Assembly: GCA_002422315.1 (NCBI GenBank)
Contig: DIUJ01000068.1
Coordinates: 160,630 to 224,629 of the forward strand
DNA length: 64,000 nt
Reading direction: 5' to 3'
Source: Bacteroidetes bacterium UBA6161
Lineage (GTDB): Bacteria > Bacteroidota > Bacteroidia > NS11-12g > UBA955
Shown: positions 47,810 to 55,031 of the stretch, in pieces
How positions within the stretch are numbered: position 1 is the stretch's first letter
Layout: each line of letters starts with the position of its first letter
Position numbers and translations under genes: made by a program
The notes under the pieces: generated by a model
The model's database searches: none
What the model saw: the letters and a program-made list of their open reading frames with translations, nothing else
Told to the model about the DNA's origin: nothing

Positions 47810-49168
47810 ATGAAAAACAATGCTCTCTTTGCCGTTAGCCCAATAGATGGAAGATATGCGGATAAATGTAACTCTCTTTCGAATTATTTTTCGGAATACG
47901 CACTGATTCAATATAGGGTAAGGGTAGAAATAGAGTATCTAATTCAGCTTAATGAATTTATACCAGAATATTTTAATGCTGTTTTTACCGCAGAACAAGT
48001 GCTAAAACTTAGAGCTATTTATAACGATTTTTCGGAAGCGGACGCACAAAAAATTAAACAAATAGAATCGGTTACCAACCACGATGTAAAAGCTGTAGAA
48101 TATTTTATTAAAGAGAAGTTGGATATTTTGGGCTTGTCTAAACACAAGGAATGGGTACATTTTGGTTTAACCTCTCAAGATATAAACAATACCTCTATTC
48201 CTCTTTCTCTTAAAGAGGCATGGAACACTGTTATTTATCCAAGCCTAGATAAAACTATACAAGTTTTAGATTCACTAGCAACTACTTGGGAAAATATACC
48301 AATGCTTGCAAAAACACACGGTCAGCCTGCGTCTCCTACCATGTTGGGTAAGGAATTAAATGTTTTTGTTCAAAGAGTTAAGGGGCAGTTGGAATTGTGC
48401 AAACAAATTCCCTACTCAGCCAAATTTGGAGGTGCTACAGGTAATTTAAATGCTCATGTAGTATCTATTCCAGAAAAAGATTGGATTACTTTTGCCAACA
48501 CTTTTGTAAACCAAACCCTAGGCTTGCATAGAACTGAGGTTACCACCCAAATAGAACCTTATGATAATTTAGCAGCTTTTTGCGATACCATTGCAAGAAT
48601 CAACACTATTTTAATTGATTTTAGTAGAGATGTATGGGCTTATGTTTCCATGAATTATTTTACTCAAAAAATCAAAGAAGGAGAGATTGGTTCATCCGCT
48701 ATGCCACACAAAGTTAATCCCATAGACTTTGAAAATGCAGAGGGAAATCTAGGAATTGCAAATGCCATGCTTCAACATTTGGCTTCAAAATTACCAATAT
48801 CTAGACTCCAAAGAGATTTAACAGATTCCACAGTACTTCGAAATCTAGGTGTACCCTTTGCCCATATGCTTATTGCTCTCCAATCTCTTCAAAAGGGAAT
48901 GTCTAAACTTCAAATAAATACACTTGCAATTGAAAACGATTTAAATGAAAACTGGGCCGTAGTTGCAGAAGCATTGCAAACCATTTTAAGAGTTCATGCT
49001 TTTCCTAATCCCTATGAAGAACTTAAAAAACTTACCAGGAAAAATGAGAAGATAACTAAGGAAACGATATCGGAATTTATTGATAATCTAGATGTTTCAG
49101 ATACTATAAAAGCACAGATGCACCAGATTTCTCCTTTTAATTATACTGGGCTAAGTAAGCGCAGTTAA
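47810..49168 (+). CDS. purB: Adenylosuccinate lyase
   Basis: The protein has 452 residues from the ATG at 47810; an in-frame ATG at 47795 overlaps the -7 box. The fumarase-superfamily signature is GSSAMPHKVNPIDFENAEGN and the catalytic region HFGLTSQDINNTS is present. It cleaves SAICAR and adenylosuccinate in purine synthesis. It opens ALFAVSPIDGRYADKC, as in E. coli PurB, so the start is firm. Complete. Confidence 0.97.
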   Translation: MKNNALFAVSPIDGRYADKCNSLSNYFSEYALIQYRVRVEIEYLIQLNEFIPEYFNAVFTAEQVLKLRAIYNDFSEADAQKIKQIESVTNHDVKAVEYFIKEKLDILGLSKHKEWVHFGLTSQDINNTSIPLSLKEAWNTVIYPSLDKTIQVLDSLATTWENIPMLAKTHGQPASPTMLGKELNVFVQRVKGQLELCKQIPYSAKFGGATGNLNAHVVSIPEKDWITFANTFVNQTLGLHRTEVTTQIEPYDNLAAFCDTIARINTILIDFSRDVWAYVSMNYFTQKIKEGEIGSSAMPHKVNPIDFENAEGNLGIANAMLQHLASKLPISRLQRDLTDSTVLRNLGVPFAHMLIALQSLQKGMSKLQINTLAIENDLNENWAVVAEALQTILRVHAFPNPYEELKKLTRKNEKITKETISEFIDNLDVSDTIKAQMHQISPFNYTGLSKRS

Positions 49169-49238
49169 TCATTAATAAATAATAACTTAACAATTTCTTA
49201 ACTTTAGAAAAGGTTACTTTGCAACATCATAAATTCTT

Positions 49239-50372
49239 ATGGGAAAAAAAGATAAAAAGAATCCATTTTTTCAATCCGGTTACCTAAATACTAGGCTTTA
49301 CAGGGTTGTTTCAATTTTTGTTTTTAAAGAAAAAATCTTCTTAGCAATCGTAGTTACTTCGTTTATGCTAGCTGGTATTTTCTTCCCATATCCTCAAGTG
49401 GCAATGTGGCTTGGTTTTACTTTTGCAGCTTATTCTGCCATTGCAAACGATAGTATTCAAACAATTGGTACCTTCTTGGTTTCTAATGCCCACCGAAAAT
49501 GGTATTTTCTTTGGCTTTTCATAGGTGTTATATTTGTACTTACGGCCTTTTACAGTTGGTATACTTTAGATGGAGACGTAAGTTACCAAAGGTTAACTTC
49601 TAAAGGATTTGAAACAGCCCCAGATAAATTTGCATTTCTCCAAGTAGCAGCTCCTATTTTCTTGCTTATTATTACTAGAATGAGAATGCCGGTTTCTACC
49701 ACATTCCTTCTTCTTAGTGCATTTTCTACAAGTTCCGCTGGGATTACAGGTATGCTAAGTAAAAGTATACTTGGGTATTTTATAGCATTTTCTACTTCCT
49801 TTATCGTATGGTCTTTATTCGATAAAAAGATAAATAACCTAACCAAAAAACCTGCAGCTAATTATTGGACCATAATCCAGTGGGTAACATCCGGAGTACT
49901 TTGGGCAGTATGGATTATGCAAGATGCTGCCAATATTGCTGTATTCTTACCAAGACAGCTTGATTTAACAGAATTTATTGCTTTTATCAGTATAATTTTC
50001 TTTGGTTTAGGTATTCTTTTCTTTTTGCGTGGGGATAAAATTCAGAATATAGTAAACGAAAAAACTGAAATTACAGATGTTAGAAGTGCAACCTTCATAG
50101 ATTTGACGTATGCCATTATTTTGTTTGTATTCAAAAATTTAAGTAACGTACCAATGAGTACTACATGGGTATTTATAGGGCTTCTTGGTGGAAGGGAAAT
50201 AGCCATGAATATTATATCCCGAAAAGTAAAAGCTAAACAAAGGAAGTTTGTGTTTAAAATGGTATTTAGGGATATTGCTTATGCGTTGTTTGGATTAATA
50301 ATTTCTATAATTTTAGCAGTTGCCATCAATCCTCAAATTCAAAAAGAGTTGGTTGATTTCTTTACGAATTAA
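49239..50372 (+). CDS. PiT-like integral membrane protein
   Basis: The protein has 377 residues and about ten predicted helices. Two inverted-repeat-like signatures resemble phosphate permeases of the PiT family: AIANDSIQTIGTF in the first half, and MPVSTTFLLLSAFS with VPMSTTWVFIGLLGGRE. The usual GxNDxxN is changed to IANDSIQ. It may therefore carry phosphate, sulfate or another anion, or be a divergent relative. It follows purB by 70 bases with no clear terminator between them. Confidence 0.6.
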   Translation: MGKKDKKNPFFQSGYLNTRLYRVVSIFVFKEKIFLAIVVTSFMLAGIFFPYPQVAMWLGFTFAAYSAIANDSIQTIGTFLVSNAHRKWYFLWLFIGVIFVLTAFYSWYTLDGDVSYQRLTSKGFETAPDKFAFLQVAAPIFLLIITRMRMPVSTTFLLLSAFSTSSAGITGMLSKSILGYFIAFSTSFIVWSLFDKKINNLTKKPAANYWTIIQWVTSGVLWAVWIMQDAANIAVFLPRQLDLTEFIAFISIIFFGLGILFFLRGDKIQNIVNEKTEITDVRSATFIDLTYAIILFVFKNLSNVPMSTTWVFIGLLGGREIAMNIISRKVKAKQRKFVFKMVFRDIAYALFGLIISIILAVAINPQIQKELVDFFTN

Positions 50373-50405
50373 TATTACATACAAAATAATTTAATTCAGA
50401 AGTTA

Positions 50406-50780
50406 TTGATAATTACATTGATAACTACTATATTCCCTTTTATAATTTCTTATTTTTTAGCTACTAAAAGAAATATTGGTTTTGCTTGGTCTTTCTTTTT
50501 CTGTATGTTTTTAACACCGATAATAGGTTTAATAATTACAATGAGCTCAGGAACAAATAATGTTTCTACTTATTCAAAAAATAATACGATTAAAATTTGG
50601 GCATTCATTCTAATATGGTTATTCTCTTTAAGTGCATTAGGGCTGTTAATTATTATTTTGTCGAAATATAATATCGGTTCATTTCAAATTACTACTTTTA
50701 TTTTATCAATTGGCTTAATAGGACTAGGTTTTTATTTATTAGGACTATTCAAAGGGAAAGTATTTAATAAAATCAAGTAG
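50406..50780 (+). CDS. Small membrane protein of unknown function
   Basis: The protein has 124 residues with three or four predicted transmembrane helices. The segment GFAWSFFFCMFLTPIIGLIITMSS is a common feature of small Bacteroidota membrane proteins with no assigned role. The start is probably TTG at 50406, as no ATG lies nearby in frame. It lies between the PiT-like gene and the defence operon on the same strand; the 211-base gap with a promoter suggests it is not part of that operon. Confidence 0.6.
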   Translation: MIITLITTIFPFIISYFLATKRNIGFAWSFFFCMFLTPIIGLIITMSSGTNNVSTYSKNNTIKIWAFILIWLFSLSALGLLIIILSKYNIGSFQITTFILSIGLIGLGFYLLGLFKGKVFNKIK

Positions 50781-50952
50781 TTATACCATTTTTTAATTTC
50801 AAATATTTGGATATTATTCAGTTGTATTTTATTTATAGCTGGTTTGTTAATTTGTCTTTTTCGATTAAATGGCGCCACTTATGTACTTTATTCTGTTTTT
50901 CATAAATCAAATATTTTACGATTAACTGTTCTTAAATTTTAGTAAAAAAAAG

Positions 50953-50960
50953 TACCTTTG
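50953..50960 (+). promoter_or_regulatory. -7 box (TACCTTTG) of the restriction-modification operon
   Basis: TACCTTTG is a full match to TAnnTTTG, 31 bases before the mod ATG. No other promoter is evident inside the five-gene operon. Confidence 0.55.
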
Positions 50961-50991
50961 ACAACTTACCAAAATAAATTGGAATTGAAAT

Positions 50992-52968
50992 ATGGAAGGT
51001 ACAAGCTTAAATTTAGCAGAAGAAAAACTTAACGCCATACGACAAATACTTCCCGAAGCTTTCAGCGAAGGAAAAATAGACTGGGAAAAACTAAAAGCCA
51101 CCCTCGGAGAAGACATAAACTTTTCCAATGAACGCTATGTGTTGAATTGGGCAGGGAAAAGTGATGCTTTTAAAGTATTGCAAATGCCAACAACTAAAAC
51201 ATTGATTCCTGCCAAAGAGGAAAGCGTAAACTTTGACGAAACCGAAAACATTTTTATTGAGGGTGAAAACTTAGAAGTACTGAAAGTGCTACAAAAAAGC
51301 TACTTCGGCAAGGTGAAAATGATTTATATAGACCCACCTTACAACACAGGAAACGACTCTTTTATTTACCCCGACAAGTTTAGCGAAAGCAAAGCCGACT
51401 ATGAAAAACGCGTAGGCGACAAAGACGAAGAAGGCTATATGACCAAATCCTCGTTAAAATTCCCCTCCCTTGGAGGGGTGCCGCAGGCGGGGTGGTCAAA
51501 AAACAGCAAAGAAAACGGACAATACCACAGCAATTGGCTCAATATGATGATGCCAAGATTATACTTAGCCAAAAACCTACTGCGACAAGATGGAGTGATT
51601 TTCGTATCAATTGATGATAACGAAGTGCATAATCTTAGGCTATTGATGAATGAAATTTTTGGGGAGGAGAATTTTGTGGCACAGTTTATTTGGAAAAGAA
51701 GGCAAAATGTTGATAGTCGTGCTAAAAATGGTGCTTCAACAGACCACGAATACGTTATCACATACAAAAAAAGCGAAGAAGGAATAATAAGAGGAGCAGA
51801 AAAGGACTTGGACAAGTATTCAAATCCTGATAATGACCAAAGAGGAGATTGGATGAGTGCGGATATGACAGGGCTTGCAACTAAAGAACAACGACCGAAT
51901 CTTCACTACAATTTAACTGACCCAAAAACAGGAATAACATATGAATGTCCACCTACTGGCTGGAGATATGAGCCAAAAAGAATGAATGAATTGATAAAAA
52001 ATGATGAAATAATATTTCCTAAGAATCCAAATGGGAGACCAAGAAGAAAGAAATTCCAAAATGATTTAGAAAGTGAGTTTACAGGTTTTTCTACAGTACT
52101 CAAAACTGTATTTAATACACAAGGAACAAGAGAGGTTCGAAGCATATTTGATGAAAAAGAATATTTCGATTTTCCAAAGCCAAAAGACTTAATAAAAATA
52201 ATTCTTCAGCAAGGGACTACAAATGAAGCAGATGGTATAATTCTCGACTTCTTCGCAGGCAGCGGCACCACCGCTCACGCAGTAATGGATTTAAACAAAG
52301 AAGATGGAGGAAATAGAAAATACATTTGCGTGCAATTACCCGAACTATGCGATGAAAAAAGCGAAGCCTTCAAAGCAGGGTATAAAACCATCGCAGAAAT
52401 AAGCAAAGAAAGAATCCGAAGAGCAGGAAAAAAGATAAATGAAGAATTAAAAATTAAAAATGAAGAATTAGAGAAAAAAATAACTAAACTTGAGAGTGAA
52501 ATCCCAACAGACGAAAACAAAGCAGAAATTGAAAATTTAAAATCCAAAATTGAGGACTTGAAAATTCAAGATTTAGGTTTCAAGGTTTTAAAGTTAGAAG
52601 ATAGCAACTTCAAGCAATGGCAACAAATTGAGGGCAAAGATGCTAAGGCTCTTGCCGAGCAAATGAAACTGTTTGTTGACCCTGTTTCTGAATCTGCCAC
52701 CATTGAAAATATGGTGTACGAGCTTTTACTAAAAAGCGGAAAAGACTTGAATAGTAAAATTGAAAAAAATGAGGGTTATTTTCTCATCAATGGCAATGAA
52801 ATGGCATTGATATTAGAAAAAGTGAGTCAAGAAATTATTGAAACTGTAATTGCTGAAATGCCAATTAAAGTCATTGCCTTAGACAAACTTTTTAAAGGCA
52901 ATGATCAACTGAAAACGAATACTGTACTGCAAATGCGCGATGCGGGGATTGAATTTAAAACAATATAG
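50992..52968 (+). CDS. mod: Type III restriction-modification methyltransferase subunit (Mod)
   Basis: The protein has 658 residues. The catalytic motif DPPYNTG is at 114-120 and the SAM-binding motif DFFAGSGTT at 419-427, the beta-class order of adenine methyltransferases. The region between, about 225-400, is the target-recognition domain. Two segments look inserted: residues 153-170, encoded by a GC-rich repeat, and a coiled coil near 480-525 with KIKNEELEKK. Mod methylates the host site and gives sequence specificity to Res. It is the first gene of a five-gene operon; codon use is somewhat more GC-rich than its neighbours, which suggests transfer. Confidence 0.93.
   Translation: MEGTSLNLAEEKLNAIRQILPEAFSEGKIDWEKLKATLGEDINFSNERYVLNWAGKSDAFKVLQMPTTKTLIPAKEESVNFDETENIFIEGENLEVLKVLQKSYFGKVKMIYIDPPYNTGNDSFIYPDKFSESKADYEKRVGDKDEEGYMTKSSLKFPSLGGVPQAGWSKNSKENGQYHSNWLNMMMPRLYLAKNLLRQDGVIFVSIDDNEVHNLRLLMNEIFGEENFVAQFIWKRRQNVDSRAKNGASTDHEYVITYKKSEEGIIRGAEKDLDKYSNPDNDQRGDWMSADMTGLATKEQRPNLHYNLTDPKTGITYECPPTGWRYEPKRMNELIKNDEIIFPKNPNGRPRRKKFQNDLESEFTGFSTVLKTVFNTQGTREVRSIFDEKEYFDFPKPKDLIKIILQQGTTNEADGIILDFFAGSGTTAHAVMDLNKEDGGNRKYICVQLPELCDEKSEAFKAGYKTIAEISKERIRRAGKKINEELKIKNEELEKKITKLESEIPTDENKAEIENLKSKIEDLKIQDLGFKVLKLEDSNFKQWQQIEGKDAKALAEQMKLFVDPVSESATIENMVYELLLKSGKDLNSKIEKNEGYFLINGNEMALILEKVSQEIIETVIAEMPIKVIALDKLFKGNDQLKTNTVLQMRDAGIEFKTI
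51458..51502 (+). repeat. Bacteroidota-type interspersed palindromic repeat inside mod
   Basis: CCCCTCCCTTGGAGGGG is a perfect inverted repeat followed by GCCGCAGGCGGGGTGGT. I recall very similar elements scattered in many Bacteroidota genomes. It is far more GC-rich than the flanks and encodes about 15-18 residues that Mod relatives appear to lack between EGYMTK and NSKENGQYHSNW. The frame is kept. Confidence 0.7.
52438..52477 (+). repeat. AT-rich repeat encoding a coiled coil in mod
   Basis: Two copies of AATGAAGAATTA are joined by an AAAATTAAA unit. They give the peptide NEELKIKNEELE. Such tracts recur in Bacteroidota coding regions and expand to give helices. It lies between the methyltransferase core and the C-terminal domain. 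Confidence 0.5.
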
Positions 52969-52970
52969 CT

Positions 52971-54041
52971 ATGCTTCAAAATATAAAAATAGAAGGATTT
53001 AAGTCTATCAAAACATTGGATTTAAAATTAAGTCCAATAAACATATTGATAGGTGCAAATGGAGTTGGCAAGTCCAATTTTATTTCCTTTTTCAAATTAG
53101 TAAATAATATCTACGAACAAAGGCTTCAACAATACTCATTAAAAAGTGGTGTTGACAATCTACTTCATTATGGACGAAAAAACACTTATGAAATTAAAGG
53201 TTACCTGAACTTCGGTCAAAATGCATACGAGTTTAATTTATTACCAACAGATGAAGGTACATTGTTTGTGTCAAGAGAAGATAGTATTTTACCAAACAAT
53301 ACACAATTTAAACGCTCTTTTTATGAAGAAAATAAAAAAGAAAGTCTTATAAAAGGATCTTCAACTACAAGAAATAAATATTTAAGCGAACATCTTGAAA
53401 GCTACAAAATTTATCATTTTCACGACACAAGTAGTTCAGCACCATTACGTACATTATCGTATACAAATGATAATAGAAGTTTGAAAGAAGATGGTGGAAA
53501 TCTCCCTGCTTATTTGTATTATTTACAAGAAAAACATCCGTTTAATTTTAAACGAATAGAAAAAATTATACAATCGGTTGTTCCTTTTTTTGATAGGTTC
53601 AACTTGTCTCCGACTTTTTTAGATGAAGAAAAAATTCTTTTAGAATGGACAGAAAAAGAACATCCTGAAACCTACTTTAATGCCAATCATTTATCAGATG
53701 GTAGTTTACGTTTTATTGCGTTAGTTACCTTATTGATGCAACCCAAACTACCGAAGGTAATCATTATTGACGAACCTGAATTGGGTTTACACCCAACTGC
53801 AATTAACAAACTATCAGGCTTAATAAAATCTGCCGCAGCAAAGGATTGTCAAGTTATTGTTTCTACACAATCCGTAACGTTACTTAATAACTTTGAAGCC
53901 GAAGACATCATTACGGTTGACAAGGAAGACAATCAGTCAGTTTTCAGAAGGTTGGACAAGGATGTGCTAAGCAATTGGATAGAAGATTATTCAATTGGTG
54001 AATTATGGACAAAAAGCATCATTAAAGGACAACCACTATGA
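52971..54041 (+). CDS. AAA-family ATPase (OLD/RecF-like, AAA_21 type)
   Basis: The protein has 356 residues. It opens IKIEGFKSIKTLDLKL, the RecF/SMC-like start, with Walker A GANGVGKSN at 28-36. The signature-like HLSDGSLRFIAL and Walker B VIIIDEPELGLHP (D267, E268) come late, followed by VIVSTQS. No TOPRIM or nuclease domain is fused; the next gene supplies one. Such ATPases sense phage or DNA state in OLD, Gabija, PARIS and AbiL-like systems. It starts 2 bases after mod and overlaps the DUF4276 gene by 4. Confidence 0.9.
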   Translation: MLQNIKIEGFKSIKTLDLKLSPINILIGANGVGKSNFISFFKLVNNIYEQRLQQYSLKSGVDNLLHYGRKNTYEIKGYLNFGQNAYEFNLLPTDEGTLFVSREDSILPNNTQFKRSFYEENKKESLIKGSSTTRNKYLSEHLESYKIYHFHDTSSSAPLRTLSYTNDNRSLKEDGGNLPAYLYYLQEKHPFNFKRIEKIIQSVVPFFDRFNLSPTFLDEEKILLEWTEKEHPETYFNANHLSDGSLRFIALVTLLMQPKLPKVIIIDEPELGLHPTAINKLSGLIKSAAAKDCQVIVSTQSVTLLNNFEAEDIITVDKEDNQSVFRRLDKDVLSNWIEDYSIGELWTKSIIKGQPL

Positions 54042-54709
54042 AAAGATTAATAATAGTAGTAGAGGGCGATACTGAAAAAGAATTTATTGATAAAGTATTA
54101 AGTCCTTATTTATATGCAAAAGGTTTGCAAAGTGTGAATTGTTTTAAAATAAAACATAGCAAAGGAGGATTGACAAAATACCAGCATCTAAAAACAGATT
54201 TAATCAAATGTATTTTTGAAAGCAATGTATTGGTTTCGACTTTAATTGATTTTTATGCATTACCTAAAGATTTTCCTAAGTATGAAGATGCAAAGACAAT
54301 TGTCAATAAAGCAGATAGACTGGCATTTTTGGAAAAAGCAATAGTAGAAGATATAGAAGCAGAAAAAGAAAATTCTTTTCCAAATTTGCTACCATACATT
54401 CAACTTCACGAATTTGAAGCCTTAGTTTTTTCATCAATAGATGCAATCAAAGCATTATACTCAAGTGAAGATGCAAAATTCAATGATTTAGAAAAAATAA
54501 TGGAAGCACATCCAAATCCGGAAGATATTAATGACAAACCAGAAACAGCCCCTTCAAAAAGACTGAAAAATAACCAATTAATCAGAGGTTACAATAAAGT
54601 TAATGACGGGATTATGATTATTGAAGAAGCGGGTGTTGAAACAGTTCTGAGAAAGTGTCCGAGATTTAAAACTTGGGTAGAAACATTAATTAAAAAAGTA
54701 AAAGAATAA
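54038..54709 (+). CDS. DUF4276 family, TOPRIM-like protein
   Basis: The protein has 223 residues. The N-terminal RLIIVVEGDTEKEFIDKVL is the TOPRIM-like first motif (Glu9, Gly10). LPYIQLHEFEALVFSS is the hallmark of DUF4276. The C-terminus has APSKRLKN and CPRFKTWVETL. TOPRIM-like partners of AAA ATPases are often the toxic nuclease of the pair. The second acidic TOPRIM motif (DxD) is not obvious, so activity is uncertain. It overlaps the ATPase gene as ATGA and the next gene follows by 1 base, so they form a unit. Confidence 0.85.
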   Translation: MKRLIIVVEGDTEKEFIDKVLSPYLYAKGLQSVNCFKIKHSKGGLTKYQHLKTDLIKCIFESNVLVSTLIDFYALPKDFPKYEDAKTIVNKADRLAFLEKAIVEDIEAEKENSFPNLLPYIQLHEFEALVFSSIDAIKALYSSEDAKFNDLEKIMEAHPNPEDINDKPETAPSKRLKNNQLIRGYNKVNDGIMIIEEAGVETVLRKCPRFKTWVETLIKKVKE

Positions 54710-54710
54710 T

Positions 54711-55031
54711 ATGCATAAAGCAAATATTATCGAAGGAGTAATCATTGGTGCAGTTGGTGGTGCTATAGCAGGATTAGTAATTTGGGTTGCTGAATTATGT
54801 AGACAAGAATTTCTTAAATGTCGTGATACAAAAAGAGTTGAAAATTGGTTGAAAAAATCTAAAAATGTTTGGAGAAGTACAACCGCAATTGCAAGTGCAA
54901 ATAACTTGACAAAAGATAGAGTTTGTTTTATATGTAGCAACAGCAAAGCAATAAAATTAAATACAAAAGAAGGAAATGAATCTGATGAAAAATGGTGTCT
55001 AAAATCAAGAGAAAATGATATTAACGTTTGA
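54711..55031 (+). CDS. Small membrane-anchored protein with probable winged helix
   Basis: The protein has 106 residues. One transmembrane helix covers about 6-26 (VIIGAVGGAIAGLVIWVA). The soluble part has WRSTTAIASANNLTKDRV, which looks like a helix-turn-helix, then ICSNSKAIKLNTKE and a Trp-containing end like a wing. I do not know its name. Similar layouts may occur in defence loci, but this is from recall. It starts 1 base after the DUF4276 gene and overlaps the res start by 17 bases, so it belongs to the operon. Confidence 0.65.
   Translation: MHKANIIEGVIIGAVGGAIAGLVIWVAELCRQEFLKCRDTKRVENWLKKSKNVWRSTTAIASANNLTKDRVCFICSNSKAIKLNTKEGNESDEKWCLKSRENDINV

Noticed and set aside
50781..50991. 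An attachment site or inverted repeats bounding the restriction-modification island
   Set aside because: I compared both flanks (about 50781-50991 and 57673-57711) by eye and found no matching repeat, tRNA end or integrase.
51448..51501. The extra residues in Mod as a sequencing error or frameshift
   Set aside because: The insertion is in frame, conserved Mod blocks continue on both sides, and its sequence is a recognisable palindromic element.
54038..54709. Naming the ATPase-DUF4276 pair as PARIS (AriA-AriB)
   Set aside because: AriB is a DUF4435 protein in my knowledge; the HEFEALVF block here is DUF4276. The logic may be shared but the name would be unsupported.
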